Positions 44,194-55,500 of a stretch of 64,000 nt of DNA are shown here, one piece after another. Position 1 is the stretch's first letter. Every line of letters starts with the position of its first letter. The stretch is from Marinilabilia salmonicolor (lineage in GTDB: Bacteria > Bacteroidota > Bacteroidia > Bacteroidales > Marinilabiliaceae), in assembly GCF_003003035.1 (NCBI RefSeq), contig NZ_PVTS01000013.1:92006-156005 (forward strand). Reading direction: 5' to 3'. A program made the translations under genes and the position numbers. The notes below the pieces were generated by a model. That model had not been told where the DNA came from and searched no databases. It worked only from the letters and a program-made list of their open reading frames with translations.

Positions 44194-44300
44194 TGACAGA
44201 TTTGGCTCGTCCCCGGAGGGGGCAAATTTGAATAACCCCGGGTCGATAACCCGGGGTGAAACTGAAGGAATGAGGGCAGGTCCCCGAATGGGGGCCAACT
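44194..44300 (-). repeat. REP-like repeat, copy 2
   Basis: Reverse-strand copy of 33469-33576 with the same three palindromes, including the central CCCCGGGT-N5-ACCCGGGG. It lies between two convergent genes. A small TCCCGATTATTCGGGA hairpin at about 44088 follows the upstream gene. Confidence 0.8.
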
Positions 44301-44324
44301 ATTTTGCAAGTGACTACCTCAAAA

Positions 44325-44975
44325 TTACAAATCAAAAATCTTATAGGCTACAGAGAATGTCAGGTTGTTGTTAACCCTTTTCAGTTCGGTGGAGGAATCT
44401 CCCAGCCCCCATGAATATCGGACATCCAGATTTAATTTTCCAAATTCAACACCGCCGCCTGCCTGGAAACTCCACTGGGCATTTTTCATATTTTCGGAAA
44501 CGGAATCATAGTTGTTGATGTCTCCCCATTTGTTTTCTTCACTTGCCACAAAAGAGGCCATGGGGCCACCGACTCCGTAAATGTTCAGGACCTTCAGGTC
44601 AATTAGTCTTAGGTGAGCCAGCAAGGGAATATCCCAAGTGTGGTATTCAGTATTGACGGTGTTGTCAAACTCTCCGCTGAAGTTTGTTTCACCTCCTTTT
44701 TTCACATAAAGAAGTTCGGGCTGAAATGAGAGGTTTTTGATCAGTCTTATACGGGCGAAAGCTCCAAGCATAAGCCCGCCTTTAGCTTCATCTTTTGCAT
44801 CCGAGAAGGTGTATTGCTGATCTCCTGCCATAATTTCACCTGCATTGTCAGTCCGGAACTTGGATGAGTTGTAACCGGCTTTGACACCAATTGCGAAATT
44901 ACCCTGGGCCATGCTGTTGAACATCATGGATGTTGCTGCGAGCATGATACTCAAAAACAAAATTTTCTTTTTCAT
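44325..44975 (-). CDS. Outer-membrane beta-barrel protein (porin-like, PF13568 type)
   Basis: The 216-residue protein has a signal peptide (cleavage near NSMAQ, about residue 23) and an eight-stranded barrel pattern beginning FAIGVKAGYNSSKF, with LSFQPELLYVKKGG and IPLLAHLRL as typical strands. It ends in VAYKIFDL. The function within this large family is unknown. It is divergent from the TonB receptor gene at 45217 and may share its control region. Confidence 0.85.
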   Translation of the reverse strand: MKKKILFLSIMLAATSMMFNSMAQGNFAIGVKAGYNSSKFRTDNAGEIMAGDQQYTFSDAKDEAKGGLMLGAFARIRLIKNLSFQPELLYVKKGGETNFSGEFDNTVNTEYHTWDIPLLAHLRLIDLKVLNIYGVGGPMASFVASEENKWGDINNYDSVSENMKNAQWSFQAGGGVEFGKLNLDVRYSWGLGDSSTELKRVNNNLTFSVAYKIFDL

Positions 44976-45216
44976 AACTTTCTTTTTTTGTTAGTGCTAT
45001 TTTATCAGGTTATAATTAAACTAAGTTATTGGCCTGATGGAACTCACATGTCAGAATATTATACATGATCCTTTGTGGTTTCCTAGCCATACTCGTTTCA
45101 ATAAGCAATTTGGATGCCATAATTGTTTCCTGCTTCCGAAGAATAATCCGGCTGTCGATTCTGGCAGGAAAGATTAAAAATGCTTATCTTCAGCACTTCC
45201 TGAAGGCGTTGGCTCC

Positions 45217-47559
45217 ATGACTAATTTCAAGTTTTTTTTCATCTTTTTCCTCCTTTTTTTGCAATACCAGGCAACTGTGAAGGCTCGCCCGAATGTGGGA
45301 GAGGATGTATTTACGGTGAGTGGTTATGTGAAGGATGGAGCAACAGGAGAAATGCTGGTGGGTGCATCTGTGATTGTACGTGGCAGCGGTACCGGTACGG
45401 TAACCAATGTTTATGGTTTTTTTTCAATAGAACTTTCACCGGGAGAACAGATTTTGCAATTTGGCTTTTTAGGATATCAGCCGGTGGAGAGAATAGTTTC
45501 ACAGACGACTCACCTGACTGTGGAGATGATTCCACAGCCTGAATTGCTGGAAGAGGTAACCATAGCGGGAGAGGAAGGAGCCGTTTCTGTACGTTCTTCA
45601 CTGTTAGGGTTGGAACGTCTTGAGCCTTCATCCATTGGTCGGATGCCTGTGCTTATGGGGGAAACCGACCCATTGAAGGCCATTCAGATGTTGCCGGGAG
45701 TTTCTGCCACCAGTGAAGGCTCCAGCAATTTCACTGTCAGAGGAGGAAATCCTGATCAGAATCTTTTGTTGATGGATGAAGCCATTGTTTACAATGCCGG
45801 ACATTTGCTGGGGTTCTTTTCGGTTTTTAATAATGATGCCATCAAATATGTAGAGTTGTACAAGGGCGATTTTCCTGCTTCGGAAGGCGGTCGGTTGTCT
45901 TCTGTGCTTGATGTGCACACCCGCGATGGGAATATGAAACAATTTCAGGGATCTGCGGGTATAGGTTTGATTTCCAGCCGACTCAATCTTGAAGGACCAA
46001 TAAAAAAGAATAAAGCCTCCTTTCTTTTTACCGGACGACGCACCTACGCTGATCTGTTTTTGCCATTGGCCAGTGATGAGGAGTTGCACGACAATCAACT
46101 CTATTTCTACGATACCAACTTTAAAATGAACTGGATTGCCGATGAGAAAAACCGGTTTTTCCTGAGTGCTTACCTGGGGCGCGATGTTTTCAGGGACGAA
46201 ATGGCCCGACTCAATTTTGGAAACCGTACTTTATCGCTTCGCTGGAATCGGGTGTTTTCTCCCTCTTTATTTGCCAATTTTACCTTTGTAAGGGGGCAGT
46301 ACGACTACTTTCTGGGTACTTCCGAAACCGACATCGATGATATGGAGTGGGTTTCGGAATTTAATGACTATATGTTTGGGGCGGATTTTTCCTGGTTTCT
46401 TGCACCTGAGAAGACATTCCGGTTTGGAGCAAGATCCTTTTTTCATAGCATCGCTCCCGGAGATGTTACCGGCCCGGATGAGAATTCGTTTCTGAAGGAG
46501 GTGGAACTGCCGCAAAATAATTCGCTTGAGCATGGAGCCTATGTGAGTTACAGCAACCGGATTGCTTCCTGGTTGAAGCTCAGGGTGGGTCTCAGGTATT
46601 CCCTTTTTCAGAATGTTGGGCCCGGGAAAAGCTTCCGGTTTGATGATGCTTATGAAGTTACAGATACCATCAGCTATTCATCAGGAGATATTTTTAATTC
46701 TTACCACGGGCTTGAGCCACGTGCGGGAGCATCGGTGTTTCTGTCGCCCCGGCTCACAGCCAAAATAAGTTACAGCAGAACCCGTCAGTATATTCAATTG
46801 GCCAGTAATTCTACTTCTTCTACGCCGCTGGATGTGTGGTTTCCTGCATCACCAAATGTGAAACCGCAAACCTCTGATCAGGTCTCTTTAGGGCTTTTCG
46901 GTAAGTCACGCAATGGCGTGTTTGAGCACAGCATCGAATTTTTTAATAAATGGATGGAGAACACCATTGATTTTAAGGATCATCCCGACTTGCTGCTCAA
47001 CGAAACCATTGAGGGAGAGGTGCGTTTTGGAAAAGCCTGGGCCAGAGGTTTTGAGCTGATGTCGAAGTGGAACACCGACCGTTTCTCCGGATGGGTGGGA
47101 TATACATTTTTGAAATCGGAACGGGTGGCCGGGGGAATTAACAATGGGAAGCCCTTTTTGTCGCCTTATGACCATACCCATGATGTCTCTGTATTTGCCG
47201 ATTATCGCCTGGCCTCGCGTGTGTCGCTGTCGGCCAACTGGGTTTACTACACCGGGTCTCCGGTGACTTTGCCTGTGGGCAGATTTGATGTTGGTGGAAC
47301 GATGGTTCCGTTGTATTCCCAGCGCAATGGAGAGCGAATGCCTGATTATCACCGTCTGGACTTTTCCTGTATTATTCACAGTAAACGTGGAAAGGAAAAA
47401 GGGGGAGAGTGGGTGTTTTCTTTATACAATGCTTATGGACGAAAGAATGCATGGGCAATCAATTTTGTGAATGACGAGGAAGGAGATTCAGGTATAAGAG
47501 CGGAAAAAACATATCTTTTTTCGGTTGTGCCCTCTGTTTCCTATACGTTTAAATTTTAA
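45217..47559 (+). CDS. TonB-dependent receptor with carboxypeptidase-regulatory domain
   Basis: The 780-residue protein has a signal peptide (about 1-23), a regulatory-like domain (about 32-115; SGYVKDGATGEMLVGASVIV), a plug (about 140-240; PLKAIQMLPGVSATSEGSSN, FTVRGGNPDQN, GDFPASEGGRLSSVLDV) and a barrel ending in SYTFKF. It is not SusC-type. It is coupled, with a 3-bp gap, to a DUF4249 lipoprotein gene, a pair seen repeatedly in Bacteroidota. The substrate is not known. Confidence 0.92.
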   Translation: MTNFKFFFIFFLLFLQYQATVKARPNVGEDVFTVSGYVKDGATGEMLVGASVIVRGSGTGTVTNVYGFFSIELSPGEQILQFGFLGYQPVERIVSQTTHLTVEMIPQPELLEEVTIAGEEGAVSVRSSLLGLERLEPSSIGRMPVLMGETDPLKAIQMLPGVSATSEGSSNFTVRGGNPDQNLLLMDEAIVYNAGHLLGFFSVFNNDAIKYVELYKGDFPASEGGRLSSVLDVHTRDGNMKQFQGSAGIGLISSRLNLEGPIKKNKASFLFTGRRTYADLFLPLASDEELHDNQLYFYDTNFKMNWIADEKNRFFLSAYLGRDVFRDEMARLNFGNRTLSLRWNRVFSPSLFANFTFVRGQYDYFLGTSETDIDDMEWVSEFNDYMFGADFSWFLAPEKTFRFGARSFFHSIAPGDVTGPDENSFLKEVELPQNNSLEHGAYVSYSNRIASWLKLRVGLRYSLFQNVGPGKSFRFDDAYEVTDTISYSSGDIFNSYHGLEPRAGASVFLSPRLTAKISYSRTRQYIQLASNSTSSTPLDVWFPASPNVKPQTSDQVSLGLFGKSRNGVFEHSIEFFNKWMENTIDFKDHPDLLLNETIEGEVRFGKAWARGFELMSKWNTDRFSGWVGYTFLKSERVAGGINNGKPFLSPYDHTHDVSVFADYRLASRVSLSANWVYYTGSPVTLPVGRFDVGGTMVPLYSQRNGERMPDYHRLDFSCIIHSKRGKEKGGEWVFSLYNAYGRKNAWAINFVNDEEGDSGIRAEKTYLFSVVPSVSYTFKF

Positions 47560-47562
47560 CGA

Positions 47563-48444
47563 ATGAAGCAACTTGTTTTTATCATCAACATAGTTATGGC
47601 GGTTTTTCTAAGCTGGGGGTGTGCCGAGTACATCGATCTTGACCTGGAAACAAGTGATCAGAAACTGGTAGTGGATGGCATGATTACCAGTGAAAGACAT
47701 ATACAATATGTGCGTTTGTCCCGATCTGTGGCTTTTATGGATGATACAGTTTCTCCTCCGGTATCAGGGGCCAGAGTTTTACTGTCGGATGGTTACAATG
47801 TGGAAACTCTTCGTGAAGCGAATGAGATGGCCGGTTTTTATGTGGCAAAGAATGGTTTTGCTGCCACTCCCGGAAATTCTTACGAGCTGACTGTTTCGGA
47901 GGTGGATATAGATGGTGACGGGGTGGAGGAGTCGTATCAGGCAATTTCTTATATGCCACATGTAAACAAACCTGATTCTATCGATCTCTTGTTTGATGCA
48001 TCCTGGGAGATGTGGAAAGTATTGCTGTGGTTTAACGATCCGCCCGACTCGGAAGATTATTATCTTTTTCGGGTATTGCTGAATGGGACGCTTATTTCAG
48101 AGCGGATTTCTGAGTTTACCGTGGTGAGCGACCGCTTTTTTGAGAATGGCAGAGCCGATGGTGTCTGGGTGCAGTCTATCAATGCCAATGAGGAGGCAGA
48201 ACCATTACAGGAGGGGGATGTTGTAACGCTTCAGATGTGTGGAATTACTGAAGCATATTTTGATTTTGTGAAAAGTGTTCAGCGAGAAGGTCGCGGACAG
48301 TATCCTCTGTTCAGTGGGCCCCCGGCCAATGTGCCCGGTAATATCAGCAATGGGGCACTGGGGTTCTTTACAGCATTTTCGGTCTCTTATGCCAACCTGG
48401 TCGTTTCAGCCGGCTTACTGGAGGAAAAAAACAATTCCGATTAG
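47563..48444 (+). CDS. DUF4249-family lipoprotein
   Basis: The 293-residue lipoprotein has a lipobox with Cys20 (SWGC). The mature part has the DUF4249 order: LVVDGMITSERHIQYVRLSRS, a beta-sandwich with GARVLLSDG and FYVAKNGFAATPGNSYELTV, and the late NVPGNISNGALGFFTAFSVS. Such proteins are the probable surface partner of the upstream TonB receptor, analogous to SusD for SusC; this role is inferred from repeated pairing in the phylum. Confidence 0.88.
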   Translation: MKQLVFIINIVMAVFLSWGCAEYIDLDLETSDQKLVVDGMITSERHIQYVRLSRSVAFMDDTVSPPVSGARVLLSDGYNVETLREANEMAGFYVAKNGFAATPGNSYELTVSEVDIDGDGVEESYQAISYMPHVNKPDSIDLLFDASWEMWKVLLWFNDPPDSEDYYLFRVLLNGTLISERISEFTVVSDRFFENGRADGVWVQSINANEEAEPLQEGDVVTLQMCGITEAYFDFVKSVQREGRGQYPLFSGPPANVPGNISNGALGFFTAFSVSYANLVVSAGLLEEKNNSD

Positions 48445-48465
48445 GTCTGGATTATCCGTTAAAAC

Positions 48466-48520
48466 AATGGGAGTAGTTGATTTTTTTATATTGCCTATAA
48501 AAAAATCAACTACTCCCATT
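48466..48520. terminator. Perfect 25-bp stem terminator between convergent genes
   Basis: Positions 48466-48490 and 48496-48520 are exact reverse complements (AATGGGAGTAG at the base, TTTTTTTATA near the loop) around the five-base loop TTGCC. The A/T tracts near the loop and the symmetry suggest it ends transcription from both sides. Confidence 0.8.
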
Positions 48521-48561
48521 TTATATTCTACTGACTATTCTCTACAAACTATTCCCTAACT

Positions 48562-49185
48562 CTAATGTAATGATGATCCAATAATGTTGAAAAACTCTTC
48601 ACGTGTAGCCTGGTTCTTCAGAAAGGCACCTGTGAAATCAGAGGTGGTGGTGACCGAATGCTGCTTTTGTACTCCGCGCATTTGCATGCACATATGCTGG
48701 GCCTCGATTACTACAGCCACACCCAGGGGATTTAATGTGTTATGGATGCATTCTTTTATCTGAGTAGTCAGTCTTTCCTGAACCTGTAGGCGGCGGGCAA
48801 AAGCTTCTACCACGCGTGCAATTTTGCTCAATCCGGTGATGTGGTGGCGTGGGATATAAGCCACATGAGCTTTGCCGAAAAAAGGAAGCATGTGATGCTC
48901 ACACATACTGTAAAGTTCGATGTCTTTAACGACCACCATTTGCTGATAATCTTCGCGGAACATGGCCGATTTCAGTATGTCTTCCGGATCCATATTGTAC
49001 CCCTGCGTCAGGAATTGCATGGCTTTAGCCACTCTCAGTGGTGTTTTTTCCAAGCCCTCTCGGGTTTCATCTTCTCCGAGCAGCTTTAATACTTCTGTGT
49101 AGTGATCGCTGAGTGCTTCAGTGGTTTTATCGTCGTATGATTCAATTTTGGCGTATCCGTTGTCGCCATGGAGTGTATGTTCCAT
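48562..49185 (-). CDS. folE: GTP cyclohydrolase I
   Basis: The 207-residue enzyme makes dihydroneopterin triphosphate from GTP, the first step of folate synthesis. Motifs include [20 protein letters not shown], the zinc-binding [20 protein letters not shown] (Cys and His ligands), [10 protein letters not shown] and [15 protein letters not shown] 49185 ([11 protein letters not shown]) was chosen; a TTG-started extension to 49263 adds 26 residues without family support. Confidence 0.95.
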   Translation of the reverse strand: MEHTLHGDNGYAKIESYDDKTTEALSDHYTEVLKLLGEDETREGLEKTPLRVAKAMQFLTQGYNMDPEDILKSAMFREDYQQMVVVKDIELYSMCEHHMLPFFGKAHVAYIPRHHITGLSKIARVVEAFARRLQVQERLTTQIKECIHNTLNPLGVAVVIEAQHMCMQMRGVQKQHSVTTTSDFTGAFLKNQATREEFFNIIGSSLH

Positions 49186-49348
49186 TTTATTTGTTTTTAA
49201 TATGGCAAGCATCAGATGGGTTGCCGTTCTGGTTTGTAAGTAGTAAAGAGAAATAAAAATCAAAAATACAAAACCAATTGGAACTTGCGGGAAAAAGATC
49301 AGATAATTTCAGGTTCGCTTTAAGGCTTAACCTCAGCCTCAACCTCAG

Positions 49349-50470
49349 CTAACTCATCACCACCCTGTAAATCCCCCCCGGTTTACTCTTTACCAGTCCC
49401 TTAAATTCCAGGTCCAGCAGGGTTGCTGATAATTTACTGACGGGCAGGCCACATTTGAGGCTCAGCAGATTCAGATTCATCTCCTGTTCCTCAATCAGGC
49501 TTTCCATGATGGTTTGTTGTTCCTCTGTTTCGATAGTGGCAAACAGATTTCCCTGCACCGGTGGTTTTTTCTTCGTGTCCCAGCCCAGCGCATATTCCAG
49601 GTCTTCAACCGTTTCGATGAGGGCTGCAATGTTCGATTTGATAAGATAATTACAACCTGCAGAAAAGGTATCTCCCGGTCGGCCCGGGAATGCCAGTACG
49701 TCACGGTTGTAGTCTCTGGCCAGTTCGGCAGTAATCAGGGCCCCACCCTTGCGAGCCGATTGCACCACAACCAGGGCATCTGACAGCCCGGCAATGATGC
49801 GGTTGCGTTGCACGAAGTTGTATTTGTCAGGAACTGTTTCGCTGATAAATTCCGTCATCAGGGCTCCCTGTTCCAGCATTTCTCTGGCGGTATTGCGATG
49901 AATGGACGGATAGATGCGATCCAAACCATGAGCAAGCACCCCAATGGTTGGTAATCCGTTTTTCAAAGCTGCTTTGTGTGCGCAAATATCCACTCCGTAG
50001 GCCAGTCCGCTGACAATCACAGTCCCGGGATGTCTGGTCCCCAGGTCAGCCACCAGTTTTTCACACAGGTCTATACCTTCATCTGAAGGGGTGCGGGTGC
50101 CTACGATTCCAATCATTCGGGAGGCCGTCTGATGTTCCTGTCCATGAATATAAACCATCAGTGGCGCATCCTCACAGTAGGAGAGTCGGCTGGGATAATC
50201 GGTGTCAGAAAAGAAGAATGGTTTGATTTGATGTTTGTCGATGAATAGTACTTCTTTATCAGCACGTTTCATGAGCTCATTTCTGTCTATGTTCATGAGT
50301 AACTGACTGAGGGCTGGCCCTATTCCGGGGACTTTGGCCAGTGTGGGAATTTTTTCTTCAAAAAGAGCCGATTCGGACCCCAGATATGCAATAAGGTTTC
50401 GGGCCAGCTTGGGGCCTATGCCTTTGATGAGACTGAGCGCTATCCGGTGTTGTAGTTGTTTGTCAGACAC
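49349..50470 (-). CDS. dprA: DNA-processing protein DprA
   Basis: The 373-residue protein loads RecA on incoming single-stranded DNA in natural transformation. It has an N-terminal helix-hairpin-helix/SAM-like region (residues 1-70; SLIKGIGPKLARNLIAYLG and VPGIGPALS), a Rossmann-type DprA core (about 75-290; IGIVGTRTPSDEG, VSGLAYGVDICAHKAALK, TIGVLAHGLDRIYPSIHR, AFPGRPGDTFSAGCNYLIK) and a C-terminal winged helix (about 310-373). The start codon is GTG. The downstream stop lies next to a small CT-rich repeat (AACCTCAGCCTCAACCTCAG). Confidence 0.95.
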   Translation of the reverse strand: MSDKQLQHRIALSLIKGIGPKLARNLIAYLGSESALFEEKIPTLAKVPGIGPALSQLLMNIDRNELMKRADKEVLFIDKHQIKPFFFSDTDYPSRLSYCEDAPLMVYIHGQEHQTASRMIGIVGTRTPSDEGIDLCEKLVADLGTRHPGTVIVSGLAYGVDICAHKAALKNGLPTIGVLAHGLDRIYPSIHRNTAREMLEQGALMTEFISETVPDKYNFVQRNRIIAGLSDALVVVQSARKGGALITAELARDYNRDVLAFPGRPGDTFSAGCNYLIKSNIAALIETVEDLEYALGWDTKKKPPVQGNLFATIETEEQQTIMESLIEEQEMNLNLLSLKCGLPVSKLSATLLDLEFKGLVKSKPGGIYRVVMS

Positions 50471-50576
50471 AGTGTTGGGTTTTGGGTTTGCAGCTGTGAA
50501 TTTATGGATTTTTTCGGTAAAAGTAAATTTTAGTCAGTATTCATTAGGGAAAGGAGAATGGTAGCTGTTTACTCAG

Positions 50577-50722
50577 AACCCGAAACTCAAAACCCGCAAC
50601 CCGGAACTCAAAACTCATCCTCCCTGCGCACTACCCCCTAACCCCCTGAAGGGGGAACTACCACTCTCAGAACCAACACGGAACCAGAAACTCAAAACCC
50701 GGAACCCAGAACCCGGAACTCA
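50577..50722. repeat. A/C-rich short repeats and palindrome running into the end of the beta-barrel gene
   Basis: Blocks of AACTCAAAACCCG and GAACCCAGAACCCGG flank a CCCCCTAACCCCCTGAAGGG palindrome (about 50634). The tract runs into the stop codon of the - strand gene at 50720, so the repeat touches its 3' end. Confidence 0.8.
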
Positions 50723-51328
50723 AAACCCGGCCCCAACGTTCCAGCTAACCCCGGTGGTCACCATTCCCGGATTTCCCCGTCCCACTTCTATGAGCATGCT
50801 GAAGCGGTCGGTTAGAAAATACCGCAATCCGAAAATAGGGCGGATGCGAACCTTGACGTCCGATTCTTTATTGTTTTCAAAGGCTTCTGTTTCAGTATTC
50901 CAGACAGATTCCTCTGTGGATTTTTCAAAGGCCAGTTGAGCCACCCCGGAAACATAAAAGTCAAAATCGCCCAGGAACCATTTATATCCGCTCAAAGCTT
51001 CAATCCAGTGTGCGTAATGGATGGTGGCAACAGCCCCCGTGCTGAATGTGCTGTAGCGTAATTCATTGTTCGGGATGGTGTCGTTGTTGTATTTGTCGCG
51101 GTTGTAGCCGATAAAGCCCCCGGCACTGAAATAATCATTGATTCCCCGTTCCACAAAGAAGGAGGTAGGTGGAATTTTACTGATGGAATAGCCGTCATAG
51201 TTGTCAGAATCCGAATAATCGGCAAAGGATATTTTGGGGCTGATGAGCCAGGAGTCAGCATTGTATTGGGCGCGGATTGCGGATGCTGCGAGAATCAGTA
51301 TAAGGATTAAATGTAATTTCTTTTCCAT
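50720..51328 (-). CDS. Predicted outer-membrane beta-barrel protein
   Basis: The 202-residue protein has a signal peptide (cleavage near AIRAQ, about residue 20) and alternating amphipathic strands (YFSAGGFIGYNRDK, FDFYVSGVAQLAFE, RIRPIFGLRYFLTD), ending in NVGAGF with a terminal Phe as expected for barrel insertion. ATG 51328 (MEKKLHLIL) was chosen over an upstream TTG. The family is the general porin-like barrel group; the specific role is unknown. Confidence 0.75.
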   Translation of the reverse strand: MEKKLHLILILILAASAIRAQYNADSWLISPKISFADYSDSDNYDGYSISKIPPTSFFVERGINDYFSAGGFIGYNRDKYNNDTIPNNELRYSTFSTGAVATIHYAHWIEALSGYKWFLGDFDFYVSGVAQLAFEKSTEESVWNTETEAFENNKESDVKVRIRPIFGLRYFLTDRFSMLIEVGRGNPGMVTTGVSWNVGAGF

Positions 51329-51567
51329 GTTCAAAAAAGATATAGTCAGTAGTTAGTAGTTGGGGGCTTCGGGCACTAAAACGCTGATTAAACCAATGGT
51401 GTTGTGTAAATTGTATATCCTAACGGTGTTTTGGTTTTAATAAGAAATGAGTTTACAGGTAAATTCATTTTTTTGGGTGGGAATTGAGCGTCACAAATGT
51501 ACAATGAAACGGCATTTCTTCAAAAACGGGATGTGGTTATTTGGTTTTAGAAGATTGTTTTTTCTAC

Positions 51568-51781
51568 GTGTCACCCCATCCGGGGCTACCATACTGCCGC
51601 CCCTGCCGGGGCTGTTTCAATTTGAACAGAAAAACCGAATGTGATTTGTCCTTTACCTGTGATAGGGGAATATTATTTGGGATATTCGAAATTATCAATG
51701 TATTTGCCTCAGCCCCCGGAGGGGGGCGACAGTTTGGTAGATAGATGACAATATACAAGATAAGCCCCGGCGGGGTGACAG
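51568..51781. repeat. 214-bp nested inverted-repeat element
   Basis: TGTCACCCCATCCGGGGCT on the left mirrors AGCCCCGGCGGGGTGACA on the right. Inside them ACCATACTGCCGCCCCTGCC mirrors the block with CGGAGGGGGGCGACAG and TTTGGT. The GGGG palindromes resemble other REP-like units in the window. The rest of 51329-52072 shows nothing else that I recognise. Confidence 0.7.
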
Positions 51782-52072
51782 ATACGACCAAAACGCTTAT
51801 TTACCATAATCATCACCCTCTTAACCGAGCTTGATAAAAAGCCTCTATTCTTCCACCAAAAACCTTAAATCTTCCATTAATACACATTGTCTTTCTTGCT
51901 GATGCCCTTGAAATTACCCATGGTTCAAATGTTAAAATTCAGTGATACTGATATTTTATGCCTTTCAGGGCCAACTTTTTTAATAGTTTTGCGTAAAAAT
52001 ATTACCTGAGATTTTTTGTTTTTTGCATAAATTAATGTTTTTTTATGTTTAAGAATGTGAGACCTTTATGTG

Positions 52073-52234
52073 GTGCCCGTCTATAAAGTCGGAAAAGTTT
52101 GTAAAAAGTCATGTGTCTGGTCAGAAAGTGCCAGTTGCAAGGCTTGCGAAGCTGCCAAAAACGGAGTTTACTTGGGTCAATGAGTGATTTGGCGGCAAGC
52201 GTAACGACGCAAATGCTATTTTATGGACAGACAT
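52073..52234. repeat. MITE-like element, copy 2 (inverted relative to 2794-2979)
   Basis: Left end GTGCCCGTCTATAAAGTC and right end TTATGGACAGACAT match the ends of copy 1 on the other strand. Shared internal blocks are CAGAAAGTGCCAGTTGCAA, GCTTGCGAAGC, AGTTTACTTGGGTCAATGAG and GGCAAGCGTAACGACGCAAA. From 52235 to 52520 a GGTAAC / GTTACC dyad (about 52446-52474) is the only structure seen ahead of the giant gene. Confidence 0.7.
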
Positions 52235-52520
52235 TATGTAAAGGCAATAAATTCAGGGATTAACCTTATATACAACCCCGCCCAAAAGGAAAAAGAAAAG
52301 AAAACCCCGACTGCAAAAATGTTCTGACTTTTTTGTTTTTAAAAATTGGCAGAACGCTTAATGATGCAGTCTGAGCTTGTGACACCAAGGGCCATGGATG
52401 ATCACCTTCTGACAAAATAGAATCCCGTTTATGGTTTTGGTGTATGGTAACCGTTGTAATTGATAGTTACCGGTTGCAGGTTTTAATGCTTCCCGCGTGG
52501 AGCAAAATTTGTATAAGCGG

Positions 52521-55500
52521 ATGAATAAAGGTTTACAAGGAAAGAGGAATTCGATCATCAATAACTCGCTGAAAAGTTTGCTGCTTTTTGTCGGGCTTTT
52601 TGTGTTTGGGGGATTTGTTCATAATTTAAATGCACAAACTTACATTAATGTTTCCCTTACAACCTGTGGAGGTAGTTTTCTTACAGGTGATCAGTTGATG
52701 GATGCTGGTGGAGTTCCTGATGGACATAGGTCTGGTGGAACATGGATTGATGATGATGGATTGACTTTCTCGGATTATGGGGCTAATCCCCTTATTACAG
52801 GATTTGATGAAAGTGTAGGAAGTTATTCCATCCTTTGGCAAAGAACTCCTTCCAAAATTTATTCTTTTAATATTTCGGTTCCTTCAACAGCTGTTTCCTA
52901 TTCACTTTTAAATGAATCCGGTAATTCCTCTGATGTAATTAGTTCAGGAGCTATCCAAGATTTTGAGGTAACTCCTACCAATGGTTCCTCCATTGTTTTT
53001 TACGAAACTGTAATGCCAGATGGTACTCCGTCAGTTGTTCAGAGTGGATCTTCCTCGACTTTTTCGTATAATGTTCCGGCAACCGGAGTTTATCAAATTC
53101 ATGCGGTAATTACTGACCCGGGTGGCTGTGTTGTAATGACTGACCCGATTGAAATATCGCAGGGAACCTTACAACTTAGAGTCGAGGGAGGACAGTCAAT
53201 TTGTGATGGGACCTATGGGTACAATCTTTTTGTCAGACCATATGACCCGGATCTCAACTATGCCTGGGAGTATGATGATGGTTCCGGGTGGACGGTAATT
53301 GCCCCTTCTTCTCCATATGATGCAACAACGGTTACCGGTCCTGGCGATTACAGGGCTTTTGTTTATACAGGTAATTATGGTAACAGACAGCATACCTCAG
53401 AAATTGTAACAGTTCAAAACTACTCATTACCTGAGGTTACCATTGATCCATCCGGATTTGCTGCTTTGTGTGATGCGACGGCAGGAGTAACCCTTGAAGG
53501 ACGCATGGCTACGTCACATTCAGAGCCTGTCACTTATGAGTGGACCCGGAATGATATTCCTTATAGTACAGGGGATTTGAATGCTTCGCCCTATACGAAT
53601 TCCAGTACGGTCTATTCAACTGCTTCGTATGACTTTCGGGTTTATGAAACCAATAATCCCTTGTGTTATCGTTCGGCAACAGAGGATGTTACCGTGGTTA
53701 CACCCATGGCAACAATGGAAGCCGAGAATATGGGCGGCTGTGGCCCAGTGGAACCCTCATTTCTTGTTGAGATAATAGGACAGCCCGGAGATAGTTGGGA
53801 TGTGACTATTTCTGATGGTAGTGGTGGGACTGCCACTGCATCTCTTAACGATCCGGATAATGATGGGGCAACTTCAGCATCTATCCCCTGGGGAGCTGTA
53901 ATTAATACTTCTACGACATTCTCATTAAATGCTGTTTCAACTTCTGCCTGTAATATTACAGACTTTAGCAATCCTGTTCTTTTTGAGATTAATAATTATC
54001 CACTTATATATGATGTTTCCGGTATAGGATGTGCTGGTACCAATATTCAGATTGATTTGTCCGATAGTGAGGGAGATGTGGATTATGAGCTTTATGGACC
54101 TTCAGGTACCGTTATTGCTACTCAAAATGGAACTGGAAATCCCATTAGTTTTAATGTTTCAGCAGCTGCTGCGGGTGATTATGAAATAAGAGGGGTTCGT
54201 GGTACTTGTACAGAATGGATGAATGGGACGATCACTGTTGCCAATACACCTGTCGATAAAACAGTAAACCTTATCGGGTCACAATGTTCGGGCGATACTC
54301 ACACAATAAGAGTATTGGCTTCAGAGGATGGAGTGTATTATTCTCTTTATCTTGACGATGGAACATTGGTGCAGTCGCCCCGTACCATTGCAGGAGGGGG
54401 TGATCTTGATTTTTCCGGTGTTGATATTGCCGGAACTTATGAAGTGCTTGCTGAAAGGGGATCGTGTTCACGTATAGTCGGTAGTCCGGTTAGAATTTTC
54501 AAAACCCCGGATATGCAAAACATTGTGGATACTGAGGGCTGTGAGGGTACCCCGTTAACAGTTGCGTTGGACGGGTCAGAAAATAATTTTGACTATCGTT
54601 TATTTGATAATATAAATGGAACCGGAACTAATATTCAGACCCGAACCGGAGATGGAAATCCAATAACATTTAGTAGTAGTATTTCTGCCGGAGGTACTTA
54701 TTCTATAATTGCTTCAAATCCATTAAGTCCCGGAGGTGCATGTACAACTGATCTGGGGGATATTGTTATTTATGAAACCCCCGATTTAACTTATACGCTT
54801 TCAACTACTACAGTTGGACCTGTGTGCGAAGGGGGATCACATACCATTCAGCTTTCTGATTCGGAGGTAGGTGTTTTATACAGACTTTACCGAGACGATT
54901 TTACCGGATCTCCGGTTACTTCAGTATGGGGAGATGGTAATGATGTCAATTTTCCTGTTCCTCAATCGGTTGCCGGAACTTATCTGGTAGCGGCTGTTAA
55001 TAATAATTGTGAATATCCTCTGACCGGTCAGCAGGTTGTGATAAGTGAAACACCTGACGATTTTGATGTTACGGGTGGCCCTTTTTGTGTAGGAGAGAAT
55101 GTAACTATTAATGTTTCTAATTCCGAAACCGGTGTTTCTTATTTATTGTATAGAGATGGTTCCCCTTATGCCGGCTCTGAGCTGAGTGGGACAACAGGCT
55201 CCCCTATTCAGTTCTCAGCTGCCTATCCTGAAGGAAATTATACCGTTGTTGCCGAACTGAATGGCTGCATGACACCTATGAACGGAAGTGTAGATGTCAA
55301 TCCAATACCGGTTGTTTCGATCGCTCCTTTTCCTGATCATTATTGTTCAGGGGCAGGAGATCAGACAATTTATGGAAATCCGACAGGGGCAAATACCGAT
55401 AATAGCTGGTTGGTTCAGGGGCTGGGCAATCCATCATGGTTTACAAATCATGATGGAAGTTCTGCAACTTTTAATGTTGATGATGCCTTGTTAAACGTTA

